NCBI GenBank assembly: GCA_004802725.1
Contig: SGPM01000229.1
Coordinates: forward strand, 1 to 44,982
DNA length: 44,982 bases
Source of the DNA: Antrodiella citrinella
Lineage: Eukaryota; Basidiomycota; Agaricomycetes; Polyporales; Steccherinaceae
Reading direction: 5' to 3'
Positions 23,305 to 36,800 of this stretch are shown here, piece after piece. Each line of letters begins with the position of its first letter. Position 1 is the first letter of the stretch. The notes beneath the pieces are model-generated. The model saw only the letters and a program-made list of their open reading frames with translations. It was not told the DNA's origin and searched no databases. A program made the translations under genes and the position numbers.

Positions 23305-24561
23305 ATGCCCGCTATGATCGCTACCGCGACAGTGTCGCCGCGTACGCACACCCAGATTTTGCGCATGCTTTGCTTGAAGCTTAGTACAACTTATGACCCA
23401 CTTCCAACAAGCTTCTACCTACAAAGAGTCAAACGTATCGACGCTGAGCCATTTGATCAAAGTGGTTCCTATGCCGATATCTACCTAGGTCGTTACAACG
23501 ATACCCAAGTTGTCCTCAAGCGACCACGAGCTTCACAGCAATATTCGGGGATGAAGAGCCAGTCCATTAAGGTAAAATCGTCAGCATATTTCTGAACGTG
23601 TCGCTCACGCTCTTATTGACAGCACTTTTGCCGCGAATCGCTACTATGGAAAAAGCTGGACCACCTCTACGTTTTGCCGTTCCTAGGAATCTCGAGGGAT
23701 GTCTGGGATCCGATGTGCATAGTGTTACCGTACATGCGCAACGGCGCCATCCGTCGACGACTCCGCGCTCAAGAAACGCACTTGAGGTTGACCATCGAGA
23801 ATTTCGAGGAACACGTGAACAGATGGGTGAGCACACTTAATTTGAATTCGGATTGACATTCCAGTGATCAGCTGGTGCTGACGACGCGCACCCGCCGCGC
23901 CAGCTTTACGAGGCTGCACTCGGGGTGGAATATCTGTACGGTCAGGGCGTGGTTCACGGCGACTTACACTGTGTGAGTTTACTTTCTTATATGCCGCATT
24001 CTCGGTTTTGATTATCTCCATTCGATGCCACGCAGGGAAATATCCTCATGGACGCTGAAGACCATGTTCGGATTACGACTTTCGGCTTTGCACTGATCGC
24101 AGCAGCCACGCCTGGTCAATATGGCTCTGTCCACGGAGGTGCGGCGCCTCAATGCAACGCGCCCGAACTTCTAGGGATTGATGAGGCGGATGAGGCGGAC
24201 GAGTCGAACGACTTGTCAGACCGTCGGCCGACAGTCGCTTCTGATGTATATGCGTTTGCATGTACCAGTGTTGAGGTAACATACCACAAGAGATATATCT
24301 CAACCTGCCTGTACTTACAAGAAACCTCCCTGACAGCTGTACGGTGACGAACATCCTTGGGGCAACGCGACACCTGCCCGCATCGTCATGGCACTTGCGA
24401 GAGGACGAAGGCCTGAGCGTCCTGTTACGCCACACGGTGGGTTGATGCCTCAACCGATGTGGGATTTAGTGCAAGCATGTTGGAAGGAGCAACCCTCCGA
24501 ACGACTGGGCATTTCTGCACTGGTTCAAAAATTGGATGCGATTGCTTCCTCGAAATGTTGA
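23305..24561 (+). CDS. Kinase-like gene B (tandem paralogue, DFG to TFG pseudokinase)
   Basis: B is a clear tandem paralogue of gene A: LCLKLSTTYDPLPTSFYL, then SGSYADIYLGRY (glycine loop intact), VVLKRPR (Lys), VVHGDLHCGNILMD (catalytic Asp and Asn kept), TTFGFAL (DFG Asp replaced by Thr at 24078-24080), NAPELLG, DVYAFAC and the C-lobe Arg in SERLGISALV. An acidic DEADEADE insertion follows the activation segment, encoded by tandem gaggcggatgagg repeats. Introns match A in position. Without the DFG Asp it is expected to bind but not phosphorylate efficiently. The first exon is uncertain: an upstream exon ending RWRLE can splice in phase at 23297, so A and B might be transcribed as one double-kinase protein. 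Confidence 0.65.
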
Positions 24562-26050
24562 CAAGAGGTACGTTCAGGTCTTTCATGATCCTGTTGTTGT
24601 AGTGACTCACTACTAATATTATCAAAATTCCGTGCTCTCCATCCTTACTGCAATCAGCAGTATTCCTCTCGCACTGTTTCCCCCTTCTTTACAGTTTACT
24701 TGCTATTGTGTACCACTATCGAACGTCACAGGCGAATTTTTACTATGTAGCACTCTGAGTAACTATGCGACGTAGCCTTTCCGCGCCGGCGCTACCACCT
24801 TATAACTCACGGATGCTCATTCCCAAGGTGATCATGGCACGCAGTCCTGGCTTCCTGACTTCCCTAGGATGGAGAATCTTACTCATACCGATGGTGATGA
24901 GTACGTCGTCATCACACGGAGAAGTGCTATACCTGACCTTTATTGCGTCGCATTAGACACATTGGCCGCCCCGCTACCCTACCCACCATTTCTTCCGCTG
25001 CTCCGATGAGGTCCTTCCAAGCTTCCAGACTTGTCGCGGCTACAGCAAAACCTCCCAGTCGCGAATTTGCCACCATTGCCCGCGCCATCGTGCGCCATCT
25101 GTAATGGAGGCTGACTCTGTTCGCATTCTTCTTGTTACGTGCACCGCTGTTCTGTTTTACGTGTCTGTACCGCTGTGAACATGAAATTGGTATTTGACGG
25201 AAGAAAGCAGAGCCTGTGATGTGCACGTCACGGTTGTGACATACTGTGACCGGACGCCTGGTTGCGAGCGCAGCGAGCATCCCTTGATGAAAATCTCCGA
25301 TCGTCAGCGTACCTGCTATGGGGGTTGAAAAGGAGACCAAACAACACAAGTAGAAATGCAAGCGCCCGAAGGAAAAATCGCAGGAATCCATGAAGTGGAT
25401 ATGGCTTCTGCATTTCTCCATCTTTTGAGCTGATTCCAGTGCCAAACTGACAAACATGCCATGGTTGATGTCCTTAGAATGTTTTCAGTTTTGAAATCCT
25501 GTTGTGTGAGCTCTGGGTGGCTGTCGAAGATGGGCGCTTCCGACGACGTGCCTACGTGGCCTTTACAAGTTTGAACACAATCAACATGCTCAGCAATCAG
25601 CAATCCTTACGAAGTATAATAGTACGCTTTGATTTTGACTGCTTTGTGCTTATATGCTTGACACAAAGTAAATGCCCTGCGCTCGCCACCTCTGTGTCCC
25701 ACGGTTCCATATTAGTGTCACGCGAGTCACGTCTAATATCATGCGTGAGACGGATACGCGAGCGTTCATCGAGAATCCAGCCTGACTATGCCGTGCCACA
25801 GCCTGAGGTGAAGATGATTGATTTGCTTCAAGTTGGAGTTCCAGCAGACCGAGGCAATGTCGCATCTAGTCTGGGACGATGAGTACGAACCTTGTCACGA
25901 TCGAGGCTTCTTAGCTCACTCTCCATTTCTCTCGCAGCGGAGTCCTCCTGGGCTGTACCACATCTCCCAACTTCCTGGCAGGACGCTGGATATCCTCATC
26001 TATCCAGGCTCAACCCCGAGCACACGTTATGCGTATTCCAGATACATCCA
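24562..26050. other. Intergenic, 1.5 kb
   Basis: No gene is supported. A minus-strand peptide around 24960-25110 (ANSRLGGFAVAATSLEAWK) looks coding in composition, but I found no start, splice site or partner exon for it. The right part should contain the promoter of the large Ser-rich gene. Confidence 0.35.
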
Positions 26051-29000
26051 ATGTCTAACAGCGACGTTTCCCGCAGCTGGTCTCCGTATACCCACGACCG
26101 TCGCCCGTCCCCTCCCAAAGGTCCCAGGCCACGAACTCCATCACCATCCTTACATACCTCCAAACACTCTTTTTGCAATCCTGATGCCACCATCAACCCA
26201 ACTATACTCAGACTTTCTAGTCTGTCCATACGACCCCCTCCCAGTCCGACGCCAAAGCCGACTCGCGAGTCAGACTGTGTTGGCCATCAGCATGGGCATC
26301 ATCGGAATGAACTTGCAGCTGAAAACGCGGTGGAATTGAGAGAGCTCCGGCAAGAGTCTCCGATGACCGACATTTTCGCATGTGCGCCACCCGCCCCAGG
26401 ATGCCTCGTAAACTCTGTAGCGCCTGTATCAGCGAGATATATGGTCTCAGAGGAGGCGCCGCATTCCCCGTACGTCCATATATCCTCTGTATTGTATTCG
26501 GTGTAATTGGGACTCACATTCATCATTCATCATTCATGTCTTATAGGCCCGAGCTCGCAACTTCCCCCTTCTCTCCGCCGTCGTCTCTTTCACTGTCCAC
26601 GCCACGCAACTCCTTGTGCTTTGGTCAAACGGTTGCTTTCAACGCACCCTTGTTAACCTCTGCGTGGCGTAGCTCGACAGGTTCCTTCAGTTCTATACAC
26701 ACGCGCAGCGCGACGTCCTCATCTACTACATCCACCACGTCGTCGATATATTCTTCGGATGCTTCGAAGAGCCCCGCTAGACTGCCCATAGGGAGAGTAA
26801 TGGGGCCCCGAGGACCCAGGACGACATCTATCAGCAGAGATGAACAGAGACGGGCGCAAGGAAATACATCGGAGGCCGTTATAGACAGGGCTACCAGCCT
26901 GTCTTCAATTCCGTGGCGACGCCCCCAACTCTCCAAGATTGACACGCAAAGAACATTACGACCTTCCTCACACATTCCGCTTCCCGTGCAACTGCCATAC
27001 TACTCTGCTCGATCCCCTCTGCTCCGAGCGAACGCAGGGTTGGGATTGAGTGAGGGAGAGGATCTGTTCCCAGCTGCACATCATTATCATCATCCGTCAC
27101 CATCCGTTCCATCAGTGATACCCTTCTCACCTGCGACGACCACGAGCGATTCTTCTTCTTCTGAACTAGGACCGCTCTCAGCTGCGGTTTCCGCAGGGAC
27201 CCTGTCGCCGCTGGAGGACACTAGTCTGACGGTGTGTGAGAGACGTGCTAGGAGACGGCAGGGCGTCGACTTCCACTCTCATGCCAAGTTGGTGGATATC
27301 TTTCAGCTCTCCGAGGTCGAGCCTGATTATATGTTTGGCTCGGCTGATTTTGGTGGCAGTCCCGATCGTGACGTTGAGTTAGATGAGAGTGGCCGAGAAG
27401 ACGCGCATAATTCTGATCTGGACCGGCCCGACGACGATATGCCTTCCGTTCTCTTTGTGATGATGGACAGCCCTCCGAAGGAGAGAGACAAGGATGAGGA
27501 TGACCTCGAAGAGGTGGGGGACTTTTCTTGGGAAGCGGAAGAGTCCGACGATGAGGAACAGGAATTCGATCACGCCGATCATCCCGAGGTTTGCCTCCGT
27601 CGTGACAACGGTAAGGCCGAGAATAGCGATCCGGTGAGCTCTATTTTCTTCCGCGAGGGCAACGGTACTGACGGATGATGTCTTGTTCGTGTTCGCCAGA
27701 TGACATTTGAAGAAGGACAACAACTGAGACAGTCGCCTACATCTCAAATACTGTCACCAGTCATCGATGCCGTATCTTCCAGTGTCAAACCCTCCATTGC
27801 ATCACCTTTAGTCGCCCCTATTTTAAGAGCAAGCTCAAGCATATCAGACGCTTATGACTTTCTCGCCGACACAGAGCTCGAGCCTGTACCCCACTCCCCT
27901 GACGACCAAGAATTATTCACATTGGACCTCAACTTCGACCTCGACGGGCCGCAAAGTGCATTCTCAGATTCGGAAGACGAGTGCGGAAGCGACGGAGATT
28001 CAGGGATCCTGCATTTCCATTCTTACCGTATTGCCCCACACCGACATAGCCACGTCCACGCTCGGAGAAGAAGCGCGGGTTCAACCAGCGCAAGCACAAG
28101 CGCGTTTGGGAAGAAATTCAGGGCTTTAAAGGCGTCCATGTCCAGAACGAGCCTGAAGTCTCAGAGGAACATACCGCGGACTTCGACGATGTCATCTTCG
28201 GTTTCGTCTATCTCCAGCCACAGTCCCTCGTATCGCCCACACGGACTCTCCCCGCTCTCGTCACCCATGGCCACGCAGTTGAGTCTTCCTCCGCAGGACG
28301 GAACCTCCGTTGCGTCGATATACACCGCCTCGCATTCGCATAGGAGTTCGATTGCGTCTTCTTCCGTGGGGCATATCTCGTCCTCTGGGATGTCGTCCTC
28401 GCACGACGCACCCTGTGCACCACCTAGCATCCCCCTCCCGCCCGTCCCTCCTCACCCTTACGCACGCCATATCCTCCCACCACGTAGCGCGGAGTTCATC
28501 TATACAGACACCAGCTCTGAAGGCTCGCACGAGTTCAATCCGTATTTGGTCGAGGTGGACGGGAGCAAGTATAGGATGACGGTCGTAGATCCGGATACGA
28601 GTATGTCAAAATTGGAGCTGAGTATGGAGAAGTTGAAGGCGCATATGATTAGGTTGGAGCCGGAAGTCGTCGAGGTGAAGGAAGTGAAGCCGGATCAGGA
28701 GAAGCAAGAGGAGGTTCAGCGTCCGCTGAAGGTTGCATTGCGGATTGATACGAGCCCATCCGTCAAGAAGACTGAACTTCCTACTGCGAGTGGGACTGCG
28801 CCGTTGGTTATCAAGAAAGCTTCAGCAGTAGCAGCGCATATATCGGAGTGGCGATTTCCCGCTATTACGCAACCTCAAGCAGAAGAATCAAGTCATGCCA
28901 AACCACTTTCAAATTCGAGTTCACTTGTGACACATGGCCGTAAGGTGTCCTTCTCTGTGACTCCGGGCGTACGCAAAATCTCTTCATCACCAGGTTCGAC

Positions 29001-29712
29001 GCACGGACAGAGACCTTCGTTCAATTTCCTCCCTCTTTTCGACTTCGAGCAAGGCTCGCCTTCGTCTCCGCTTGCAGAGAGTCGATCGTCCAGGCAGTAC
29101 AGATTGTCGAAGCAGCTACGGAGGACATCTTCGCTCATGGAGATCAACGACTTGCGACAACTCTTGAACTTGGATTCGGAGGAGACGTCTCCATCGAGAT
29201 CCACCAACTCCTCTCCGGCGGCGAGCTCGAGTGACGAACACATCCCATGTCCGAGTCCTCTACAGAAGGACGACGTCGTGCAGCAGATCCCAGCGTACAA
29301 GCCTCAAACTCCAATTTCTCGACCACTCTCCCCTCCGCCTAGTTCAAGTGGTGGAGGCCAGAACGTGAAGTCGAGGGTCATCCCGTTCCTCCACCGTCCT
29401 GTCCGAAGCGAACGCTTCTCTGGTGTCCCTTCCTCCTTCGCCTCTCCGCCAAATCTGAATCCACCACGACGCCCGTCGTTCTCCTCTCCGATGAAGACGA
29501 CGCAGTTGCGTATTCGGACGTTGTCTTCGAGGGCGTCTGAGATGTCCTCTGGTTCTTCTAGTCACGAGGGCCCATTGGGTGAGGAAACGCAAGCTCAGAA
29601 AGAGAAAGGGTTGTCGTCAAGGACGCGGAGGTTCTGGGATCGTGTCGGCGTGTATTCGTATTCGGAGAAGAGAGGGCGGATACGGGGGAGTATTGATACG
29701 AGTCTCAGTTGA
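26051..29712 (+). CDS. Large Ser/Pro-rich, mostly disordered protein (1,172 aa)
   Basis: Three exons with introns at 26470-26546 (77 nt) and 27634-27699 (66 nt) give 1,172 residues in one frame, from MSNSDVSRSWSPYTHD to GSIDTSLS. The protein is dominated by Ser, Pro and Thr, with acidic patches (DKDEDDLEEV, EESDDEEQEFDHADH) and basic patches (HVHARRRSAG, CERRARRRQG). One more ordered stretch, VDFHSHAKLVDIFQLSEVE at about residue 375, may be a short conserved motif. There are no membrane segments or catalytic motifs. I do not recognise the family. The composition suggests a scaffold or regulatory protein with many potential phosphorylation sites, which is inference. Confidence 0.8.
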
Positions 29713-30194
29713 AATTCCACCTTTCTTTCGTTCATATTTGTTTTGTCTTTGCAGTCTCATCTCATTTTTATTGCGGTCTTGATCAGTCCGCGTCTTCCTT
29801 CTCTCTTGTTCTTGTCTTGTCCTTTGTTCATGTTTTTATTGTTATCTCGGGTTGTAGCTCTATCATCATCGACATTCCTTTGTAGAAAAGCCTCTAGATT
29901 TGTACCACGCATCCTTGTCTCTTGTTTCTTGTTGTGTAAATGCGACGCCATATCATGTTGTATCTTTTGTGCATACCCACATACCGTGTATGTACTGAGT
30001 ACTCCGCCCTCAATAAATTAGTAGTTGGTGGGACAGTTGCTGCCTACTGTACATGCGATAATGAGATTACAATGTCTATTGAGCGTGGCTCGACCTCCGG
30101 GTAAGATATAAGTTAGGACTTGGATGTGGATCCATAGAATAAGGAAGGTATGAGATATTTCAACTTGATATTGCAAATGAGATTGTTCAATCAT
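29713..30194. other. Convergent 3' region
   Basis: This holds the 3' UTRs of the Ser-rich gene (plus) and the P450 gene (minus), which converge here. The first half is T-rich. Nothing else was recognised. Confidence 0.5.
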
Positions 30195-32531
30195 TCAGAG
30201 AGCCTCCACGTGCACTGGCATCTCCGGTACCGTGCTGTCACGACTAGCAGTGGGGTAGTTGAACGTCGCGATGTTCCAATAGATGTCTCTGGACCGCGTG
30301 AAGCGGAAAGAGGATAACAGAACAGACAGCACGACCTCTGTCAAAGTGAACCATCATGAGCAACCTGACTATGATTGAATCGACGAGCTTGGTAGTACAC
30401 ATACTCATCTCCAGCTGTGAGAACTTGAACCCAACGCACGCGCGTCCTCCGCCAAGGAACGTCATCCTAGAGGGGCGGACTTCGTGAGCCAAGGACTGCT
30501 CACAACTCTGTGCGACGACATTGCTTACATGTGCGAGTAGACACCAGGCACCTTAGCACTCTTCACCGTCTCTGGGAGAGGCGAGAGCCACCGTTCGGGT
30601 TTCCACTCCCTCGCATCTGGCCCCCATATGTCCCTGTTCAAATTACAGCCACGAACACCCAATATGAGGGTTGTGCCTTTGGGAATGACGATCTTGTCAA
30701 TCACGGTGCCGTCCACGCCTTGAATGGGTTTAGAGAGAGGTAGGACTGCGGCCTTCATTGCCCTATCGGGGGAGAGTTAGCCATGATCATGATGCACGGA
30801 CGGCGTGACCGCCGAGACGAAAGCAAGATGAAACGTACTCTCTGTATACAAATGTCGCAACAGGATACCTGTGTTCCGAGTTCTATCAGCGTTCTCGCCT
30901 TTCATGTGGATATCAAAGGAGAGGGAAGATGCGTACACGCGAAGAGTTTCGCGACAAACAGCATCGAGATACGGGAGCGCCATGAGCGCGTCATATCCCA
31001 AGTCTCCACCGTCCAGCGCCGTCACCAGCTCCGACCTCAGCTTCTCTTGGACGTCCGTGTGTTTGGACAAGAGATCAACGACCTGTGCTATCGCGCTTGT
31101 CGTCGTGTCCGTCCCCGCGAACGCCAGCGTCCTGCGATACAATGGGGTGAGCATATGACCCAAGGACGCCGAGGTAAAACACGTACGACATCTGTGCGAT
31201 AAGCTCTTCCTTAGGGAGCTGATCTTCTGGGTTCGCCTCCATATTCGTGCGCACTGTACCAAAGATTAGACCCATACGAACTTCTGCTAGAGAGTGCGGC
31301 TCACTCAAGACAGACATTATGTCCGAACCATCGCCTTCGATATTCGAGCCGTCCCGGATGGCTGCTTCTTTGGCAAAAAAGATCTCCTTCGTCTTGTCAT
31401 CCATGATGCTGGACAGCGTGGCCACTTTGCGGACGCCTGTGTGGGGGACGAAACGGGCGAGGAAGTGTCGCGTGGTTGATGGCAATAAACTCAGCAAGGG
31501 GGACAGCATCCTGAGAAAGCCCAGAGAGAACACAGCTGGTCTGAGCATGCAGTCAGCGCGGGGTCGGGTGTTTGATCCTCGTACGCAATGTCAGTACTCA
31601 CGATACTAGCTTCAGAGCCACGCCGTATGCGTCTGACGGTGGAGCGTCGATCGGATCAAGAGAGTAGCCCAGCCCACCACGACCAAATGCTTCGAGAGCA
31701 GTCCGGTGGGCCCATTTGAGGATGTCCAGCTCCTTGGGTTTGCCATTGATTTCGTCCAGCATAGCGCTTCGCATCTACTGGGACAATGAGTATCCTCAAC
31801 AATGTGCAAGGCGAACGGTCACGTACTTTGTGAGCAACAGCATAGAAAGTTGGGGTCAAACTACGGATGAAAGCACCAGAAAAGACAGGATTGAGCAATT
31901 TGCGCTGTCTGCGATGTTGATTGCCTGTGACACATATTGTAAGTGTTACCGTCTCAAACAAGTCAAGGCAGAGAGATGCTCACCATGAGTCGCCGGAAGA
32001 CCAGGTCCAAATACCAGACCAACAAAGCTGAGCATGATAAGGAAAAGCTCAGGATTTCCATTTATTTTGAACAATAATACTCACGAGAGGAACCACAGCA
32101 ATGGCTCGAAGGTGTAGGAATTCTTGATGACAATATCATACAACGTAGTAGCGTCGTAGACGTATAGCATTTTCCGCTAGAGTTCCATCAGCGAACCATG
32201 GGTTCTGTAAGATAAATAGTCACTCACCCCGAAGACACTATGGACTGTTACCACGGACGAATACTTCTCAATAAGCTCGTCTTGGAATTGCCATCCTTGA
32301 CGGTCGAACAACTGATCAAAGTTACCTAACGTTGCTCTATTCAGTGCTGAGATTGAGGCTCGACGAACAGCAATACTGACCTTTCCACCATGAAGCTGCT
32401 TTTGGTCCCGGCACGTTGTCGAACGGTCCAGCAAGAACATAAGAAGAAAAGACAGGCCACAAAAGAATGAACAATAGCGCGGCAAATGCAGCGGCGGCCG
32501 CGACGGCGTAAGGTGTCTCTACAGGCATCAT
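30195..32531 (-). CDS. Cytochrome P450 monooxygenase, membrane-anchored
   Basis: The product of about 530 residues starts MMPVETPYAV and has an N-terminal hydrophobic anchor (AAAAAFAALLFILLWPVF) followed by the proline hinge NVPGPK. P450 landmarks follow: QRKLLNPVFS (C-helix), oxygen-binding AFAGTDTTTSA (I-helix), VCRETLRV (K-helix ExxR), EWKPERW, and the heme loop FLGGGRACVGFKFSQLEM with its Cys ligand. Eleven or more short introns join in frame to a C-terminus ending MPVHVEAL, so it looks intact. It would sit on the ER membrane and need a P450 reductase. The CYP family cannot be named by eye; substrates in white-rot fungi range from fatty acids to aromatics. Two adjacent ATG codons exist; the upstream one is used. 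Confidence 0.92.
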
Positions 32532-33884
32532 TAATAGAGGAAGGAAAGTCCGAGCACTATGTTGGCTTTACGGTACGATACTTATATGTCATCACTGGAG
32601 ATGGTAACCACCCTTGGGTTAGGCTAGTGCCACTACGGACTTCGAAAAAGTTGGAACGTCATGAAAGGATGGAGCGCTGGACGTTGACGTGCAGGGGGTC
32701 GTGATGAAAACAAGCCGCCTGGACAACGTGTACATTTCCACAAAACCCTGCAAAACGCCAGGTATGGGTGTCAACATGGACGGTAGATTCCAAGAAGGGA
32801 ACAAAGTCAAAGTAGTACTGCTAGCAGTGAACTAGTACAAACCGAACTTATCGTGCCAAAATCAAGAGGAAGATCTAGACGCTGTACCAGTGTGTGTCGT
32901 CTCGCTCATATATCAGACCTCGATAGTGCATCATAATCCAAGTTATACGGCCTCCCGTCCTTGACTCCAAGCCATTCCAAAGTATGTGGTAGAGTGCAGG
33001 CTGACTCAATTGAAAATCTCAGGACCCGGAGTGCCAGGTACAGAGGGAAATCGTCGGCAGTTAATCGCATAGGGCAGGTTCAGACAGCAGGATCGACAAG
33101 TGGTGGAAGCTGAAAGTAAAACGGTGAGATACTGAAAGTGAATGCAAAAACGCGCAAAGGCTGTGGCGTACATATATGTGATCCTGCAGGCTCATTCAAG
33201 TTCGCGCTCAGCCGATAGTAAGCACCAAAGCTGCACGTCTTCTCACAGATGATCGGAAACCTTCAGGAACAATCGCAAGCAAGCCTGATCGTGAGGTCTC
33301 TGAGGCCTGAACGTTACCAAGTTGTCTGAGCATAATCTAGCATAATGCGGGCACGCGGCACCGTAATTACCATGTCTGATGCCTTAGACCAAGGTCAATG
33401 CAGATTGAGCAGCATGCTTGCATCGAACATTATACACCGGAATTGTTGAGCGATGTCAGCATGTCGCCACAACGTTCAGAAAAGAATGCAGCTGAATTTC
33501 TTCATCCCTAGATTGCGAGGCCATGTCATCTGAGCCCTGCGTGTAATCCTAATCGACAAACTGAGTTGCTTCCACTGCTGGTCCTGAAAGAAGTTGGAAA
33601 GAAGTCAAGACGACTGGGGTTACCACATCAACCCTCACCCGAGTTCATTTCAGAGTGCAGGCGTTCCTGAGCACGAACAGTGCATTCAAGATTGTGCGAG
33701 GGCGTTGTGACTTTATTTATTTTGAATCCATGAGGTACAAGATATATCAAACAGTCAATACAGCAGACAACTGGCAAGAAAGATGGCAGGGGAAGCAGCA
33801 ACATGAAGAATGGCACAGCCAGAGGGATAGTCCAAGGTCCAAGAGTTGGAGGGAGACCACAGATAAGAAGAGCCCAGCACAGAA
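32532..33884. other. Intergenic, 1.35 kb, nothing recognised
   Basis: This contains the P450 promoter on its left and the HOP1 3' UTR on its right. No coding stretch with a domain, no tRNA and no repeat was seen. Confidence 0.45.
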
Positions 33885-36800
33885 TCAGTCGCCGAGATCA
33901 ACCGGCAGTCCAACAGAAATCTTCATCCTCTTGGTCGTTCGTTCGTCATCACTTGAGTTGGATTTCTTGCGCTTGTCGTGCTCCGCAGCTCGGGGAGTAA
34001 GCTCAGAAGTCACAGCGGGTTCAGGGAGGACATGTGTAGGAAGCACCTCCGTTTCTTCCTCAGGTTGTGTTTGAGACTGAGATTCTGCTTCCACTTCAAG
34101 CGCAGGCGGCGTTGCGACTGCTGATGGGCTCTGCTGAGATTCATCCTCCGGTTGACCGGCTCTCAAAAGCGCTGTTGTACTGTGTGCAAAGGTGAGAATG
34201 TGTGAGATTTCCCCAGCACGAGCGATTCACGGAGCGTACATGTCATTTCTGAACTCCTCGTTCTGCCGGGTCGAAGACCTTGTGTTGCGCTTTGGTTTCT
34301 ACATTGAAAGTGAGCACAGTGCCAACAACCTTCAAAAGCGACACGAACCAAATCAGAAAGGCCTAAGATCCTCTTTTCTACACGTGGATCCGGACTGAAG
34401 TAATCCACGTAGGCTTGAGAGGTCTTCATAGCTTCGACAAACACGTATTTGCTCTTCTTCCCTTGTTGTCTATGGGACTGGCGGCTCTTTGTGCGGCCCT
34501 TCTTGCTTTTATTCTTTCGCGTAGTAGTCTCCATGAAGTCATCCTGCTCTTGTACTTCTTGTATGATAAAACCTGACGATCATCGGGGTGAGCTACGTGA
34601 CATTCCAAGAACATCTGATAACGAGACCTTCGGATTCGAGTCGTTTGAAGAGCTGTCCCGCCACGATGCCTTCGCAACCTAGCAACTTGCTGAAAGCAGA
34701 CAATCCAGGAGGGTTGTGGGTCTCATATATCTTAATACCACGTCTTGTCCCAAAATACTAAGCATCAAGCAGGATTGAAGAGGGGTGCGGACATACCTGA
34801 ACAGCGCCAAATCTCGGAATCGATCCATGATTCTGGGGTACAAGTCGTGGAGCATGATAAGATCCCAATGCTGATCGGCGCGCACACGGCAGTCGAAACA
34901 AATGAACGTCGTATCGCCTTGCAATTGATCACTGTTATGGTAACCCATGCACCTGGACGGACGTGAACAAAAACAGCTTGAATATCGCTGGTCTCTGGAA
35001 ACACGTACCACACATGAAACCACTTGTTACATGCGCCGTCACAGGAGACAAGGTCGTTGTCTTCGAGCTGCAATCAAATGAGACATGAGTGCTGGAGGCA
35101 ATTGGCAAAGCTTGATGTCCATACCATAACACCGCATTCACACTCGATTAGTAATTCTTGCTCGTCGTCCCCTTTCATTGGAATATCTTCCTCCGTAGAT
35201 TGGACCTTTTGGCCCTCGACAGCGTCCGTTTCATCGCTGGAGAAAGAGTCGATGGGCTTGGGATCAGGATGATAAGAAGGAACTTGAGTTTCCAGATCTA
35301 ATATGTATGCGCTCAATTGGCTGTATAATGCGGGTGGGACCAAACCTTACCAAGCATTTCCTCGTCTTCTCTCTCTATATCAGTTGGAAACATGATCTCC
35401 TCGATTACCTGAGTGTCCACAGTTGGTTGAATGGTGTCCACACTCGACACGGAGGGCATGGAATATTGTTCTATATCTGATGGGGGAAGTTCAGACTGTG
35501 ACGATACTTCCGATCTTGTCTGGATATGCATTGTGCCAGGCATTGGCGGGATCTGTGAGAGAGGCGAATCGGGAGGAGACAGAGGTCTTGGAACATCAGG
35601 AAAGTCGAGGTGCTGAGTCTGCTCTAAATTTTCAGGACGAAGCATTGGTTGACACTAAAGCGTTAATGGTCAACCATGTTCCACAGTGGTGAATTCATCC
35701 GTCGCTTACGAGCTGTCCAACACGGCTAGGAACATCTTCTTGAGCACCTATATAAAGGCATTGAGGCTCAGAGCCGGCCAAACCAGCATCACATTCCTTC
35801 AGCTCTCCCAGTTGTGGTGGGACCGGAATGATCTTGCCGTTCTCATCGCGCACACCGATGGGAGCCGTTAACTCTAATCCCAAGGGGCCCATTCTACAGC
35901 TTCCTATCACCTGAGTCTCATCTAAAGGCCACGTTAGTGAATGAGTTAAGCCATGATGACGTAATGCGCACCTTCCATAGAGTCATTTTCTCCGTCGGTG
36001 TCCGCATCCAATCCGTCTTCCGCATCCCAGACAACCCGTCTTCCCGCTGCATCCAGGCGCTGCGTTTCTGCTTCCTGAGCACGAGTGGCAGCTTCCTCAA
36101 CAGGAGTGAGAGCAGGAATAGCGGGACCTCGACCTGTCGTTGTGCCCAAGAACGGGGCGTGGTCATTCTCCAATGAAGGTAGATATCCTGAAACAGATGT
36201 CACGCGAACATCAACACCATGCCAACCCGTTTGCACCGTTCCTACGCTACACTTCTCCGGTACTTCTCCGCGATCATGCGTGGTGAAGAACCACTTATCC
36301 TCGTCAATATCTCCAGCGCGGAAATGGGGTGGTTCATAATCGTCTGGTGTATGATCATGATAGAATAGTTTGAATGTTGCAAAGCGACGTCCTTGAAATA
36401 GCACGTAAATGAATGCACCGTCGAGAGGTACTGCGCACTCACTGGGAAGGGGGTCCATCTGTGTAGTGGCCTGAATGAGGTTCTTAATGAGACTCTAAAC
36501 AGAAAATTAGCAAGAATATGGACGATCAAAAGTATCCCCTACTTTCAAGCTCTTCTTCACTTCTCCCAAGGTTGGTACTCGTCCTTTTTTCGTTGCATCC
36601 ACGATAGGATCTGTGCGCTTCGCGGGACCTGAGATGGACATCTTCATGAGATCTTCCCCAAGCGACATCACAGGCACAATAGTCGTTGTCCCAGGTATTG
36701 TGTAGTACTGTGACGATGATTAGAAGCGAATACGTGATGAGGAAGGAAACTTGAACATACACGAAAGTTGAATGTATAGGCTTCCACAATACTGTGAACG

